Below are positions 20,495 to 30,541 of a DNA stretch of 64,000 bases, one piece after another; position 1 is the first letter of the stretch, and each line of letters opens with the position of its first letter. The stretch spans positions 276,924 to 340,923 of the forward strand of contig NZ_OBMR01000003.1 in NCBI RefSeq assembly GCF_900218035.1, given 5' to 3'. A model generated the notes under the pieces. The model was not told the origin of the DNA. It did not search any database and worked only from the letters and a program-made list of their open reading frames with translations. The DNA comes from Pseudobutyrivibrio ruminis DSM 9787 (GTDB lineage Bacteria; Bacillota; Clostridia; Lachnospirales; Lachnospiraceae). Position numbers and translations under genes: made by a program.

Positions 20495-22855
20495 ATGTTT
20501 ATTTCAATGAATTGGATCTCTGATTTCGTTGACCTTGAAGGTCTCGACAAGATGGAGCTTATTTCAAAGTTCTCTCTTGCAACAGCAGAGGTTGAAAATG
20601 ATATTTTCCATAAAGGCGAGGATTTATCTGGAGTTGTTGTTGCTGAAATCAAGTCAGTAGAGGAGCATCCAGAGTCTAAGAAACTCCACCTTCTTAAGGT
20701 AGATGCTGGAGATGGCAAGCTTACAGATGTTGTCTGTGGTGCACCTAATGTACGCGTTGGTATGAAGACTGCTTTTGCTAAGGTGGGAGCACAGATTGGC
20801 GACATCACAATCGCTCCAAGACCACTTGCTGGTTATGATTCATTCGGAATGTGCTGTTCTGAAAAGGAAATTGGCATTTCTGATAACAATGACGGTATCA
20901 TGGATATTCTTGATGATGCTCCAAACGGAACAGATATCAAGGATTTATATGAAATCGATGATATTATTTTTGAGGTTGATAACAAGTCACTTACAAACCG
21001 TCCTGACCTTTGGGGTCACTACGGAATTGCAAGAGAGTTTGCTACAATTGCAAAGCGTCCTCTTAAGGAGCTTCCTACACTTGACCTTAGCAAATATGAC
21101 AATCTTGAAAAGATTGATTTAAAAATCGAAGATGAGCTCTGCCAGAGATATTCATCATTAAAGGTAGAGAATATTAATACAAATGTTGCTCCTGTTAACA
21201 TGCGAATCAGACTTTTCTACTGTGGCATGAGAGCAATCAACCTTCTTGCAGACCTTACAAATTACATCATGCTTGAAATGGGACAGCCTATGCATGCATT
21301 TGATTCACGTAAGGTTGAAAAGATTCGTATCAAGAGATTTGATAAGCCTTTCACTTTCACAACTCTTGATGGCATTGAAAGAAATATCGACGAGAACACT
21401 CTTATGATTTGCAACGACAACACACCTGTTGCTATTGCTGGTATCATGGGTGGTCTTGATTCTGAAATTGTAGAAGATACAACTACACTTACTCTTGAAT
21501 CAGCTACATTCAATGCAGCTTCTATTAGAAAGAGTGCAGTTCGTCTTTCTCACAGAACAGATGCTTCAGCTCGTTATGAAAAGAGCCTTGATCCAGAGAT
21601 GACTACAGTAGCTATCGCTCGTTTTATGAAGCTTCTTTCTGATATTGATGATGGTGTAAAGGTTGTATCCGCACTTACAGATGAATATGCATTCCATTAT
21701 CCACAGGTATCTCTTGATTTTGACAAGGATTTTGTGGATAAGTATACAGGAATTGAAATCAGTGATGAGCATATTGTGGATACACTTACATCACTCGGTT
21801 TTGGCGTTTCTCAGGATGGAGCAAACTTCCATGTTGAGGTTCCTTCATATCGTGCTACAAAGGACATCAGTCTTAAGGCGGATATTATTGAGGAAATCAC
21901 ACGTATCTACGGATATGATAACTTTGAACTTTCTACAACAAATGCGCCTCTTTACCCAGTACGCATGGCTGAGGACAAAAATGTAGAAGATAGAATTAAG
22001 GATATCCTTGTTAAGAGATTCCAGCTTCATGAGGTTCATTCATATGTATGGCAGTATGCTGATGAGTACAAGAAGCTTGGTATGGAAGTAGAGGAGAACA
22101 TTAAGCTTGCTAACTCTACAAACCCTAATATCGAAACACTTCGTCGCTCAATTATTCCTACACAGCTTTGCCAGGTAAACTACAACACTGGTTATGCTAC
22201 TGACTTTGGTATTTTCGAGGTTGGTCGTGTAGTTGAAGGCTTAAAAGAAGATGGCCTTTGTGATGAGCACAAGAAGCTTTGCATTACATTATTCTCAAAG
22301 ACAAAGTCACTTGAGACTCTTTACTTTGAGCTTCGCGATATGATTGCTGAGACAATTGCTGATGTTAGACATAAGTCTCTTACATACAAGAAGCTTGAGG
22401 CTACTCATTCATATGAACATCCAAAGAATCTTTACAGCTTAGTTCTTGATGATGTAGTAATCGGTGAGATGGGCGTTGCACATCCACTTGTTTCAAAGAA
22501 AATTGATAAGAAGGCTGCTATCGTATTTGCGGAAATCGATGTTGAAGCACTTGCTGATATCAAGCAGGAGAACATTTCATATGTTGAGCCTTCAAAATAT
22601 CCTTCAATTGAAGTAGATTTATCATTTGTAGCAGAGAAATTTTCTGAGATAAATGATACAATAAAAGAGAGCGCACAGGATATATTGAAAAAGGTAGGAG
22701 TTGCCGATGTATATTCTGATAGCACTGGAAAGTCGATTACAGTTAGACTTCTCTTTGGTGATGATGAGAGAACTCTTACACATGACGAAGTACAGAAGGT
22801 AGTCGATGATATAATTGAAAAGCTTAAGAACAAAGGTATTAATCTTAAGATGTAA
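20495..22855 (+). CDS. pheT: Phenylalanine-tRNA ligase beta subunit
   Basis: PheT is the large subunit that holds the tRNA and carries the editing domain. The 786 residues run in the expected order: an N-terminal tRNA-binding (EMAP-like) domain with SKKLHLLKVDAGDG and VVCGAPNVRVGMKTAFAKVG, the B3/B4 editing domain with SLTNRPDLWGHYGIAREF, the B5 domain with FNAASIRKSAVRLSHRTDASARYEK near it, and a C-terminal anticodon-binding domain ending in VRLLFGDDERTLTHDEV. GGGAGG precedes the ATG and only 15 bases separate it from pheS, so the two are cotranscribed. A PilZ gene follows. Confidence 0.96.
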   Translation: MFISMNWISDFVDLEGLDKMELISKFSLATAEVENDIFHKGEDLSGVVVAEIKSVEEHPESKKLHLLKVDAGDGKLTDVVCGAPNVRVGMKTAFAKVGAQIGDITIAPRPLAGYDSFGMCCSEKEIGISDNNDGIMDILDDAPNGTDIKDLYEIDDIIFEVDNKSLTNRPDLWGHYGIAREFATIAKRPLKELPTLDLSKYDNLEKIDLKIEDELCQRYSSLKVENINTNVAPVNMRIRLFYCGMRAINLLADLTNYIMLEMGQPMHAFDSRKVEKIRIKRFDKPFTFTTLDGIERNIDENTLMICNDNTPVAIAGIMGGLDSEIVEDTTTLTLESATFNAASIRKSAVRLSHRTDASARYEKSLDPEMTTVAIARFMKLLSDIDDGVKVVSALTDEYAFHYPQVSLDFDKDFVDKYTGIEISDEHIVDTLTSLGFGVSQDGANFHVEVPSYRATKDISLKADIIEEITRIYGYDNFELSTTNAPLYPVRMAEDKNVEDRIKDILVKRFQLHEVHSYVWQYADEYKKLGMEVEENIKLANSTNPNIETLRRSIIPTQLCQVNYNTGYATDFGIFEVGRVVEGLKEDGLCDEHKKLCITLFSKTKSLETLYFELRDMIAETIADVRHKSLTYKKLEATHSYEHPKNLYSLVLDDVVIGEMGVAHPLVSKKIDKKAAIVFAEIDVEALADIKQENISYVEPSKYPSIEVDLSFVAEKFSEINDTIKESAQDILKKVGVADVYSDSTGKSITVRLLFGDDERTLTHDEVQKVVDDIIEKLKNKGINLKM

Positions 22856-22885
22856 TCTACAAAATAAGATTGGGAGGTCAGGAGC

Positions 22886-23233
22886 ATGGAAGAGAAGAGA
22901 AAAAATAAGCGTTTGGATATTGACGTAAAGGTTGAAATCGAACGTATCGATGAGGCCAACATTACCACCGTTAAATACATGGAGGTAGAAGTTACCAATA
23001 TCTCAAAGACTGGTTTAGCTTTTAGAGTAAAAGACGTTGAATTTGAGGATGGAGCATGCTTTGATGCTAGAATTCAGATTTGGACAAAAGAAACAATCGA
23101 TACAGTGTTCAAGGTTGTTCGTGTAAATAAGCTTGAAGACGGCATGTATGAGTATGGATGTATCTTTGTTGGAATGACAGATACTGATGCACTCAAGATT
23201 GAAATCTATCAGTTATTTAGCAACGCAGAGTAA
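22886..23233 (+). CDS. PilZ domain protein (probable cyclic di-GMP receptor)
   Basis: This small soluble protein of 115 residues is essentially one PilZ domain. The N-terminal arginine motif is present as KRKNKRLDIDVKVEI and the second motif as NISKTGLAFRV near residue 38, corresponding to the RxxxR and (D/N)xSxxG pattern that binds cyclic di-GMP. The final part (YGCIFVGMTD) fits the closing strand of the barrel. TTGGGAGG precedes the ATG 30 bases after pheT, so it may share that transcript. The target is unknown; a link to motility or surface polysaccharide is inferred from the family only. Confidence 0.8.
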   Translation: MEEKRKNKRLDIDVKVEIERIDEANITTVKYMEVEVTNISKTGLAFRVKDVEFEDGACFDARIQIWTKETIDTVFKVVRVNKLEDGMYEYGCIFVGMTDTDALKIEIYQLFSNAE

Positions 23234-23254
23234 TTATTAACAGGGAGAATTGCT

Positions 23255-24136
23255 GTGAATACAAGTATTATTTTCCCTAATTTGCATATTACATTAGATA
23301 ATGTTGGAAAAGGATTCTATATTGGATCCTTTTTCATTGCTTTTTACGGAGTTATTATCGCAATTGGTATGCTGGTTGGGGTAGGTTTTATTTTAAAAGA
23401 GGCAAAACGAGTTGGATTTGATGAAGATTCATTTCTAGATATTTGCATTATCACTATTATAGTGGGCGTTATCGGTGCTCGTATTTATTATGTTATATTC
23501 GCCTGGGATTACTACAAGGACAATCCTATTAGTGCACTCAATATCAGGCAGGGCGGTCTTGCAATTTATGGTGGTGTGCTTGCTGGTATAGCTTGTGTGT
23601 ATATCCTTTCTAAAAGAAAGAAGCTTGATTTTCTCAAGGTAATGGATGTAGCTATCTTTGGCGTAATCATCGGCCAGATTTTTGGTAGATGGGGCAATTT
23701 CTTTAATAGAGAAGTTTTTGGTCAATACACAGATGGCTTGTTTGCAATGTTACTTCCTATCGATGCAATTCGTTCGCAGAGCGATGTGACTGCTGAAATG
23801 CTTGCTAATCTGGTGCAGATTGATGGTGTTACTTATATAAGTGTTCATCCAACATTTTTGTATGAGTCATTGTGGAATCTTGCCTTATTAATCTTTTTAC
23901 TGCTTACTAGAAAAAAGAAAACATTTAATGGTTATGTATTCTTTACATACCTCATAGTATATGGTGCTGGTCGTTTCTGGATAGAAGGAGTTAGAACAGA
24001 CCAGCTTAAGCTCTGGGGAACAAATCTTGCAGTATCTCAGCTTATAGCTGCTGTATGTATTGTTCTTGGTAGTGGATTGTTTTTTTACTATAAAAAGAAT
24101 CATCCACTTTCCACCCCACAGGAGATAAATTTATAA
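23255..24136 (+). CDS. lgt: Prolipoprotein diacylglyceryl transferase
   Basis: Lgt attaches diacylglycerol to the lipobox cysteine of prelipoproteins at the membrane. The 293-residue protein has about seven membrane segments, the family signature GRWGNFFNREVFG starting near residue 144, and the GGLAIYGGVLAGI and HPTFLYESLWNL segments. The start is a GTG at 23255, preceded by GGGAG; no upstream ATG in frame fits. It is 21 bases after the PilZ gene and closed by a strong terminator at 24153. A likely substrate encoded in this window is the lipoprotein at 43220. Confidence 0.94.
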   Translation: MNTSIIFPNLHITLDNVGKGFYIGSFFIAFYGVIIAIGMLVGVGFILKEAKRVGFDEDSFLDICIITIIVGVIGARIYYVIFAWDYYKDNPISALNIRQGGLAIYGGVLAGIACVYILSKRKKLDFLKVMDVAIFGVIIGQIFGRWGNFFNREVFGQYTDGLFAMLLPIDAIRSQSDVTAEMLANLVQIDGVTYISVHPTFLYESLWNLALLIFLLLTRKKKTFNGYVFFTYLIVYGAGRFWIEGVRTDQLKLWGTNLAVSQLIAAVCIVLGSGLFFYYKKNHPLSTPQEINL

Positions 24137-24152
24137 GAAATTGTATTTTTTT

Positions 24153-24187
24153 AAAGACATTGGAGTTTCCAATGTCTTTTTTTATGC
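24153..24187 (+). terminator. Rho-independent terminator after lgt
   Basis: AAAGACATTGGA (24153-24164) pairs perfectly with TCCAATGTCTTT (24168-24179) across GTT, then a T-run follows. It separates lgt from the division cluster. Confidence 0.88.
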
Positions 24188-24289
24188 CTTTTTTTATCAA
24201 AAATTGCACTTTTTGTGGTCTGGCCCTCCACCTTATACCACATATAGAAAATGCCGAAAAACATTGATTTTTCACGGTTTTTGGGTTGC

Positions 24290-24362
24290 GCAATAAGGAA
24301 AAATAGTATAAAATGTATTTAAAAGTGGAGGAAAGTGGAAGAAAAGTGTCACAAAGTGGTGG
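24290..24362 (+). promoter_or_regulatory. dcw cluster promoter with four MraZ boxes
   Basis: A promoter TTGCGC / 17 bases / TAAAAT lies near 24287-24315. It is followed by four boxes of the form AAAGTGKNNN starting at 24322, 24332, 24343 and 24353, spaced 10-11 bases apart (one helical turn). This is the known operator pattern of MraZ, the product of the first gene, which represses its own operon. The last box abuts the ribosome site of mraZ. Confidence 0.8.
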
Positions 24363-24380
24363 AAAGGAGGAACGGCTTTC

Positions 24381-24812
24381 ATGTTCATGGGTGAATACAG
24401 TCACAATATAGACGCGAAGAACCGTCTTATTATGCCTGCAAAGTTTCGTGAACAGTTGGGAGAGCACTTCGTAGCCACTAAGGGACTTGATGGATGCTTG
24501 TTCGTTTATCCTATGAGCGAATGGAAAACCATCGAAGAAAAATTTAGAGAGATTCCACTTACCACCAAAGATGCTAGAAAGTTCTCTCGTTTCTTCTTCG
24601 CAGGAGCGGCAGAATGCGATATCGACAAACAGGGAAGAGTACTTATTCCTGGTAATCTTAAGGAATACGCAGGAATTGATAAGGAAGTTGTTTCTGTTGG
24701 TGTCTTGAACCGAATTGAAATCTGGTCTAAGGAGAGATGGACAGATGAAGGCACTTACGATGATATGGATGAGATAGCAGAACACATGGCTGAGCTTGGC
24801 CTTGGAATTTAG
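24381..24812 (+). CDS. mraZ: Transcriptional regulator MraZ
   Basis: MraZ is an AbrB-like DNA-binding protein that represses the division and cell-wall (dcw) cluster. The 143-residue product has two tandem SpoVT/AbrB-type halves, beginning [24 protein letters not shown] and repeated as [16 protein letters not shown] near residue 77. I used the ATG at 24381, 10 bases after GGAGG; the ATG at 24387 would be 16 bases away. It sits just downstream of four tandem repeats fitting its binding site, so negative autoregulation is very likely. rsmH follows after 7 bases. Confidence 0.95.
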   Translation: MFMGEYSHNIDAKNRLIMPAKFREQLGEHFVATKGLDGCLFVYPMSEWKTIEEKFREIPLTTKDARKFSRFFFAGAAECDIDKQGRVLIPGNLKEYAGIDKEVVSVGVLNRIEIWSKERWTDEGTYDDMDEIAEHMAELGLGI

Positions 24813-24819
24813 GAGTCAA

Positions 24820-25761
24820 ATGGAATTTAATCATTATTCAGTTCTCTTAAATGAGACAATTGATAATTTAAATATTAAGCCTGACGGAATCTACGTTGAT
24901 GGAACGCTGGGAGGTGGCGGTCATTCTTATGAAATAGCAAAACGCCTCACCACTGGTCATCTTTACGGATTTGATCAGGATACAGATGCTCTTAAAGCAG
25001 CTGGTGAAAGACTTAAAGAGTTTGGTGACAAAGTCACTAGAATTCATAGCAACTATGAATTCATGAAAGAAAAGCTTTTAGAGCAGGGCGTCACAAAGGT
25101 AGACGGAATCATGCTTGACCTTGGAGTATCAAGCTTCCAGCTTGATGAAGCAGACAGAGGATTCACCTACAGAGTTGACGATGCACCACTTGATATGAGA
25201 ATGGACAAGGATAATCCTATGACGGCAGCTGATATAGTTAATACTTATTCAGCTGAGGATTTGACCAGAGTCCTGTTTACATATGGCGAGGAAAAATTTT
25301 CCAAGCAAATTGTTAAAAACATTATTAAACAGCGAGAAATCGCACCAATACTTACAGCCGGACAGTTAAATAAAATAATAGCTGAAAGTATTCCGAAGAA
25401 GGCTCAGGTAGGTCAGGGTCATCCTTCTAAAAGAACCTACCAGGCACTTCGAATTGAGCTCAACAGAGAGCTTACTGTTTTAGAAGACCACATCGATGAC
25501 ATGATCGATTTGCTTAATCCAGATGGAAGGTTATGCATCATCACTTTCCATTCGCTGGAAGATAGAATCACGAAAGTGGCATTTAAAAGAAATGAAGATC
25601 CGTGCACATGTCCAAAGGATTTTCCTGTATGTGTATGTGGTAAGAAATCAAAAGGTAAGGTGGTTACGAGAAAGCCAATCTTACCTAGTGAGAAGGAGCT
25701 GGAAGAGAATTCCAGATCAAAGAGCGCAAAGCTCAGGGTTTTTGAGAGAAAAGATAGCTAA
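24820..25761 (+). CDS. rsmH: 16S rRNA (cytosine1402-N4)-methyltransferase
   Basis: RsmH (MraW) methylates C1402 of 16S rRNA with SAM. The true start is the ATG at 24820 (313 residues) after AGGAG at 24811; a TTG in frame upstream lies inside mraZ. The protein has the SAM-binding [13 protein letters not shown] motif near residue 27, [21 protein letters not shown] near 100, and the C-terminal [17 protein letters not shown], followed by [20 protein letters not shown] near residue 265. Its place as second gene of the dcw cluster is standard. Confidence 0.95.
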   Translation: MEFNHYSVLLNETIDNLNIKPDGIYVDGTLGGGGHSYEIAKRLTTGHLYGFDQDTDALKAAGERLKEFGDKVTRIHSNYEFMKEKLLEQGVTKVDGIMLDLGVSSFQLDEADRGFTYRVDDAPLDMRMDKDNPMTAADIVNTYSAEDLTRVLFTYGEEKFSKQIVKNIIKQREIAPILTAGQLNKIIAESIPKKAQVGQGHPSKRTYQALRIELNRELTVLEDHIDDMIDLLNPDGRLCIITFHSLEDRITKVAFKRNEDPCTCPKDFPVCVCGKKSKGKVVTRKPILPSEKELEENSRSKSAKLRVFERKDS

Positions 25762-25825
25762 TCGGATAAGACAAAAGTAATGGGGAATAATGCTAGTTTT
25801 AATTGCGAGAATGAGGAGTTAGAGA

Positions 25826-26323
25826 ATGCAACAGTTACAGACATATTATTACAACCAGGGAAATGCAGTACGCAAGGAAGTTGATCCTTACGCACAGCCA
25901 TATCGTCCAGTTCGTGTTTTACCTACAAGAGAGCAGCGCGAGCGTGAGAAGCGCGAGGATGCTATCCGTCGCCAGAAGATTACAGACAGAAAACGCGCAG
26001 CAGCCCTTAGAAAGAACAGATTATTAACTGGTTATATGATTGTAGCAGTTATGTTAACATGTGTTATGCTTGTTGGATATGTAGCATTACAGACAAACGT
26101 TACTACTAGAATGAGCAGAATCGCAGATTTAGAGAACGAGCTTTCAACATTAAACGCTGACAACAGCGCAGCAGAGAGCAGAATTGCAACAACTACCAAT
26201 CTTTCAGATATTAAGGATAAAGCCATAAATGACCTTGGTATGGTGTATGCAACTAGCAGCCAAATAGTGTATTATAGTGTAGATGGTTCGGACTACATGA
26301 GTCAGTACCAGGATATTCCATAA
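25826..26323 (+). CDS. ftsL: FtsL-like cell division protein
   Basis: This 165-residue bitopic protein has a long basic, Arg/Lys-rich cytoplasmic part (residues 1-67), one membrane segment (about 70-92, MIVAVMLTCVMLVGYVALQ), and an extracellular part whose first stretch (about 93-120) has coiled-coil character (SRIADLENELSTLNADNSAAESRI). The sequence is poorly conserved, but topology, size and position between rsmH and the division PBP are those of FtsL. It should pair with the DivIC/FtsB and FtsQ proteins at the division site. The start ATG follows GAGGAG. I am confident of its role, less of one-to-one orthology. Confidence 0.8.
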   Translation: MQQLQTYYYNQGNAVRKEVDPYAQPYRPVRVLPTREQREREKREDAIRRQKITDRKRAAALRKNRLLTGYMIVAVMLTCVMLVGYVALQTNVTTRMSRIADLENELSTLNADNSAAESRIATTTNLSDIKDKAINDLGMVYATSSQIVYYSVDGSDYMSQYQDIP

Positions 26324-26338
26324 GAATAGAGATACAAA

Positions 26339-28375
26339 ATGGCTGAGAATAAAAGACGAAGAGTAAAACCGAATAATAAGATTTTAAAAAGAATGCAACG
26401 CAAGCTCTGGGTAGTATTTGGAATTGTTTGTATTCTTTTTGTCGTTCTGATAGGCAGAGTAATGTACATTCAGCACACTAGTGGTGATAAATACGAAAAA
26501 ATCGTTCTTGCTCAGCAGGATTACGATAGTACAACTATCCCTTTTCAGCGAGGCAATATTATTGATGCAAGAGGAACAGTTCTTGCCACCAGCGTAGATG
26601 TTTACAATGTAATTCTGGATTGTAAGGTGCTTAACGCAAATGAGGATGCTATCAGTACTACAATCAGTGCTATTACAGAATGTTTCGACGAAATAGATGC
26701 GGATACAGTTAAAACACAGCTTACAGACAATCCGACATCTCAGTATTATATCCTTGCTAAGAAAGTTTCCTATGAAGAGATGGCAGCTTTCGAAGAGCTC
26801 AAAACAACAGAGTCATACAAAGGCAAGGTTTTTGGTATTTGGTTTGAAAAGGAATACATCAGGCAGTATCCATATGGCAGCTTGGCTGCAGCTACAATCG
26901 GATATGCCAGTGGTGGTAATGTAGGCGTTATCGGTCTGGAAAATAAATATTCCAGTGTTCTTAATGGAGTTAATGGTCGTACCTATGGCTATTTAAATTC
27001 TGATAGCAATCTTGAACAGACTACGATAGATGCTACAAATGGTAATAACATTGTTCTTTCCCTGGATGTTAATATCCAGACAATAGTCGAGAAGGCTGTT
27101 GCAGATTGGAACAATGAAACAATGACTGCTTACAATGCGGAGCATCCTGATGAGCCAGAATCATTTGGATCTAAACACACGGCAGTGCTTGTTATGAATC
27201 CAAACAATGGCGAGATTCTTGCCATGGCTCAGTATCCAACATTCGATTTGAACAATCCTAGAGATTTGACAGGTTATTATTCAGACGAAGATTTGGAAGT
27301 GATGACTACAGATGAAAAGATGGATGCATTGAACCAAATCTGGCAGAACTTCTGTATCACATACACATACGAACCAGGTTCTACTTTCAAGCCTTTCACT
27401 GTTGCAATGGGACTTGAGACTGGCGCTCTTACAGGAGATGAGACATACTTCTGTGATGGTGGAGAGATGATTACAGGCTATCCAAAGATTGTAAAGTGCG
27501 TTGCTTACAACAGTGGTGGACATGGAACTCAGACTATTGCAGATGCCCTTTCAAATTCTTGCAACGATGCATTGATGCAGATGGTTAGAGTTATAGGCCC
27601 AGAGACTTTTGCTGATTACCAGTCAATCTTTGGATTTGGTCAAAAGACTGGTATCGATCTTACAGGTGAGGCTAGCACAGCAGGTCTTATCTATAGCGAA
27701 GAGGATTTAAATTCATCTATCAACCTTGCAACAAATTCATTCGGCCAGAACTTTAATACTACAATGGTTCAGTTGGCAAGTGGCTTTAGTTCGCTTATCA
27801 ATGGTGGATATCTCTATGAACCTCACCTTGTTACAAAGATTACCGACCCTAACGGTAATACAGTAGAAGAGGTTGAACCTACTATTTTAAAGAGAACTAT
27901 TTCAGAGGAGACTGGTGATCTTATTAAGAGCTACCTTGAGTACGTAGTTTCTGATGGTACAGGAAAGACTGCTGGTGTTGATGGTTATCGCATTGGTGGT
28001 AAGACAGGTACTGCTGAGAAACTTCCTCGTGGTAACCACAAATATTTAGTTTCATTCATTGGTTTTGCACCTGCGGATAATCCACAGGTTGTAGTATATG
28101 TAATTGTTGATGAACCTGGAGTTGGCGCTGTTGGTAATAATCAGGCCCACAGTAGTTTCGCTCAGCAGATTTGTCATAATATTTTTGAACAGATTCTTCC
28201 TTACATGGGAATCGAATCTTCTTTGACAGAGGAAGAGGAGGCTGCAGCTGCAGCTAGTCTTACTGAAGCTGCTCAGGCAACAGGAGACGAAGGTGGAACA
28301 GAGGATACACCAGAAGGCTCAGAATCTACAGCAGATCCTGCAGAGACTCCCGAAGTCGAAGAAGAACAACAATAG
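26339..28375 (+). CDS. Division transpeptidase, penicillin-binding protein 2 (FtsI/SpoVD type)
   Basis: This class B PBP crosslinks septal peptidoglycan with FtsW. The 678-residue protein has a basic cytoplasmic start, one membrane anchor (about residues 24-45), a dimerisation domain containing IPFQRGNIIDARGTVLATS near 62, and a transpeptidase domain with the active-site STFK near residue 347, SCN near 404 and KTGTAEK near 555. The C-terminus is an acidic Ala/Glu/Thr-rich tail of about 55 residues in place of the PASTA repeats common in Firmicutes division PBPs. FtsI and SpoVD cannot be separated from sequence; position in the dcw cluster favours a vegetative role. Confidence 0.9.
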   Translation: MAENKRRRVKPNNKILKRMQRKLWVVFGIVCILFVVLIGRVMYIQHTSGDKYEKIVLAQQDYDSTTIPFQRGNIIDARGTVLATSVDVYNVILDCKVLNANEDAISTTISAITECFDEIDADTVKTQLTDNPTSQYYILAKKVSYEEMAAFEELKTTESYKGKVFGIWFEKEYIRQYPYGSLAAATIGYASGGNVGVIGLENKYSSVLNGVNGRTYGYLNSDSNLEQTTIDATNGNNIVLSLDVNIQTIVEKAVADWNNETMTAYNAEHPDEPESFGSKHTAVLVMNPNNGEILAMAQYPTFDLNNPRDLTGYYSDEDLEVMTTDEKMDALNQIWQNFCITYTYEPGSTFKPFTVAMGLETGALTGDETYFCDGGEMITGYPKIVKCVAYNSGGHGTQTIADALSNSCNDALMQMVRVIGPETFADYQSIFGFGQKTGIDLTGEASTAGLIYSEEDLNSSINLATNSFGQNFNTTMVQLASGFSSLINGGYLYEPHLVTKITDPNGNTVEEVEPTILKRTISEETGDLIKSYLEYVVSDGTGKTAGVDGYRIGGKTGTAEKLPRGNHKYLVSFIGFAPADNPQVVVYVIVDEPGVGAVGNNQAHSSFAQQICHNIFEQILPYMGIESSLTEEEEAAAAASLTEAAQATGDEGGTEDTPEGSESTADPAETPEVEEEQQ

Positions 28376-28417
28376 AGAATTTTTAGAGAATTAAAGTTAG
28401 AGAATTGGAGTTTTATT

Positions 28418-29365
28418 ATGTTAGAAGTTTTTTTACCAATGTTGGTATCTTTTGTTATTGTGCTTATTTTAGGACCAATATGCATGCCTGTTTTAAGACG
28501 CCTTAAGATGGGAAATACAGAAAGAGAGTATATCAAAGAGCACAAGGTAAAAAATGGAACACCTTCTATGGGTGGAATTATGATTCTTATTGCGTTTGCA
28601 ATTGTAGGACTTTACTATGCACCAAAGGCACCTCATATTTATCCAGTGGTATTGTTGACATTAGGGTTTGGTGTTTTAGGCTTCGTTGATGATTTATTAA
28701 AAGCCCTCAAGAAAAGCTCAGACGGCTTAAAGGCTTGGCAGAAAATGCTTGGTCAAATCGGTCTTACTACTTGCTTCGCCGTATATATGGTTAAGTTTTC
28801 AGATGTTTCACTTGAGCTCAGAATTCCAGTTACAGGAGCATTTGTTGACATCAGTTGGGTTGCTATCGCACTTTTATATCTTGCAGTTCTTGGTACAGTA
28901 AATGGTGCTAACTTTACAGATGGCATGGATGGTCTTGCTACATCTGTAACTCTTGCAATTGCAGCATTCTTTGGAATTGCTTCAGTACAGCTTTATTCAG
29001 ATATCACACCAGCAATAGCTGCCATGATTGGTGCATTGTTTGGTTTTTTAATGTTTAATGTTCATCCAGCAAAAATCTTTATGGGTGACACAGGTTCTTT
29101 AGCACTTGGTGCTTTTGTTGCAAGCTGCGCTTATATGCTTCAGATGCCTATTTTTATTATTATTGTTGCTATTATCTATTTAGTAGAAGTTCTATCTGTA
29201 ATTCTTCAGGTAGGTTATTTCAAGCTTACTCATGGTAAAAGAATATTTAGAATGGCTCCAATTCATCATCACTATGAATTAGGTGGCTGGTCTGAAGTAA
29301 AGGTAGTTGCTGTATTTACTACCGTTACTATTTTCTTGTGCGTGCTTGCATATTACATGGTCTAA
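28418..29365 (+). CDS. mraY: Phospho-N-acetylmuramoyl-pentapeptide transferase
   Basis: MraY makes lipid I from UDP-MurNAc-pentapeptide and undecaprenyl phosphate at the membrane. The 315-residue polytopic protein has about ten membrane segments and the family motifs KNGTPSMGGIMIL near residue 47, LGFVDDLLKALKKSSDGL near 85 with the catalytic aspartates, NGANFTDGMDGLA near 163 and MGDTGSLALG near 222, and ends with the MAPIHHHYELGGWSE motif. It follows the PBP after 42 bases and precedes ftsW. murD and murG, often found between mraY and ftsW/ftsQ, are not here. Confidence 0.96.
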   Translation: MLEVFLPMLVSFVIVLILGPICMPVLRRLKMGNTEREYIKEHKVKNGTPSMGGIMILIAFAIVGLYYAPKAPHIYPVVLLTLGFGVLGFVDDLLKALKKSSDGLKAWQKMLGQIGLTTCFAVYMVKFSDVSLELRIPVTGAFVDISWVAIALLYLAVLGTVNGANFTDGMDGLATSVTLAIAAFFGIASVQLYSDITPAIAAMIGALFGFLMFNVHPAKIFMGDTGSLALGAFVASCAYMLQMPIFIIIVAIIYLVEVLSVILQVGYFKLTHGKRIFRMAPIHHHYELGGWSEVKVVAVFTTVTIFLCVLAYYMV

Positions 29366-29383
29366 AGGGATGGGGAAGAGTTT

Positions 29384-30541
29384 ATGGTAAGAGAACAAGA
29401 GCTGGTTGCTTCCAGAAAAGAAGCAAAGCGGCGTAAGAAAATTAAAAAGCTATTAAACTTTGACTATACGCTTTTATTAATCATAATATTCATCCTTGCA
29501 TTAGGACTGGTTATGCTTTACAGCACTTCAGCTTATGCTGCATCTTTGAAAAGAGGAGATTCGGCATATTATCTTAAGCGTCAGATGTTTGCCTCTGGCT
29601 TAGGATTTGTAGGTATGTTTTTTTCTACAAAGATAGACTACCGTAGATGGTCTCATTTTGTTTGGCCATTTTATATTGGTTCAATGGTTCTTTGCGTCAT
29701 GGTTATCTTTGTAGGTACAACAATCAATGGTCAGGCACGTTGGCTTAGCATTGGTGGACTTTCAGTTCAGCCATCGGAGATTGCGAAGGTTGCAGTTATT
29801 TTGCTTTTGGCCAATGTAATAGACAGAGCTCCGAAAGCTCAAAGAACATTTGAAGGTTCCATCAAGACTATGTGTCTTGTCCTTCCAATTTTCGCAGTAG
29901 TTGCTTATAACAACCTTTCTACAGCTATTATCATTATGGGTATTTCTTTCATAATGGTATTTATTGCATCTCCAAAGTTTTGGTACTTTGTGGGGGCAGC
30001 TGCAGGAGGAGTTTTACTCATTATTTTATATATTTCATTAGCAAGTTATCGTTCTGATCGTGTTGCCACATGGCTTCATCCTGAGGATTATGTTACAGGT
30101 TCTGGTTTCCAGACACTTCAGGGACTTTATGCTATTGGTAGCGGCGGTCTTTTTGGAAAGGGCTTAGGAGAGAGTATGCAAAAGTACATTGTTCCAGAAG
30201 CCCAAAACGATATGATTTTTTCTATCATTTGCGAAGAGCTAGGTGTATTTGGAGCTGTTTGTATTATTCTTCTTTATATTTTGCTCCTGTACAGACTTTT
30301 ATATATTGCCAATCATTCAAAGGACATGTTTGGTTCTTACATTTGTATTGGTATTATGAGTCATATTGCTCTTCAAGTTATTTTAAATCTTGCCGTTGTT
30401 ACAAATTCAATACCTAACACAGGTGTTATTTTGCCTTTGATTAGTTATGGTGGTACATCGGTAGCTATTCTTTTAACAGAGTTGGGATTGGCGCTTAGCG
30501 TATCAAAGAATATGGAATTCGAAGGTGATGAAGATGTCTAG
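29384..30541 (+). CDS. ftsW: SEDS peptidoglycan polymerase, FtsW/SpoVE type
   Basis: FtsW polymerises lipid II into glycan strands at the septum, partnered by the class B PBP two genes upstream. The 385-residue protein has a basic cytoplasmic start (about 25 residues), then ten hydrophobic segments. Typical SEDS features are LGLVMLYSTSAYAA near residue 41, NGQARWLSIGGLSVQPSEIAKVA near 115 with the catalytic-region aspartate loop later, and the C-terminal NSIPNTGVILPLISYGGTS. Its end overlaps the start of ftsQ by eight bases. It may be FtsW or SpoVE; the cluster position supports FtsW. Confidence 0.92.
   Translation: MVREQELVASRKEAKRRKKIKKLLNFDYTLLLIIIFILALGLVMLYSTSAYAASLKRGDSAYYLKRQMFASGLGFVGMFFSTKIDYRRWSHFVWPFYIGSMVLCVMVIFVGTTINGQARWLSIGGLSVQPSEIAKVAVILLLANVIDRAPKAQRTFEGSIKTMCLVLPIFAVVAYNNLSTAIIIMGISFIMVFIASPKFWYFVGAAAGGVLLIILYISLASYRSDRVATWLHPEDYVTGSGFQTLQGLYAIGSGGLFGKGLGESMQKYIVPEAQNDMIFSIICEELGVFGAVCIILLYILLLYRLLYIANHSKDMFGSYICIGIMSHIALQVILNLAVVTNSIPNTGVILPLISYGGTSVAILLTELGLALSVSKNMEFEGDEDV

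Noticed and set aside
24796..24819. An upstream TTG start for rsmH overlapping mraZ
   Set aside because: The ATG at 24820 has AGGAG at proper spacing and gives the normal family N-terminus.
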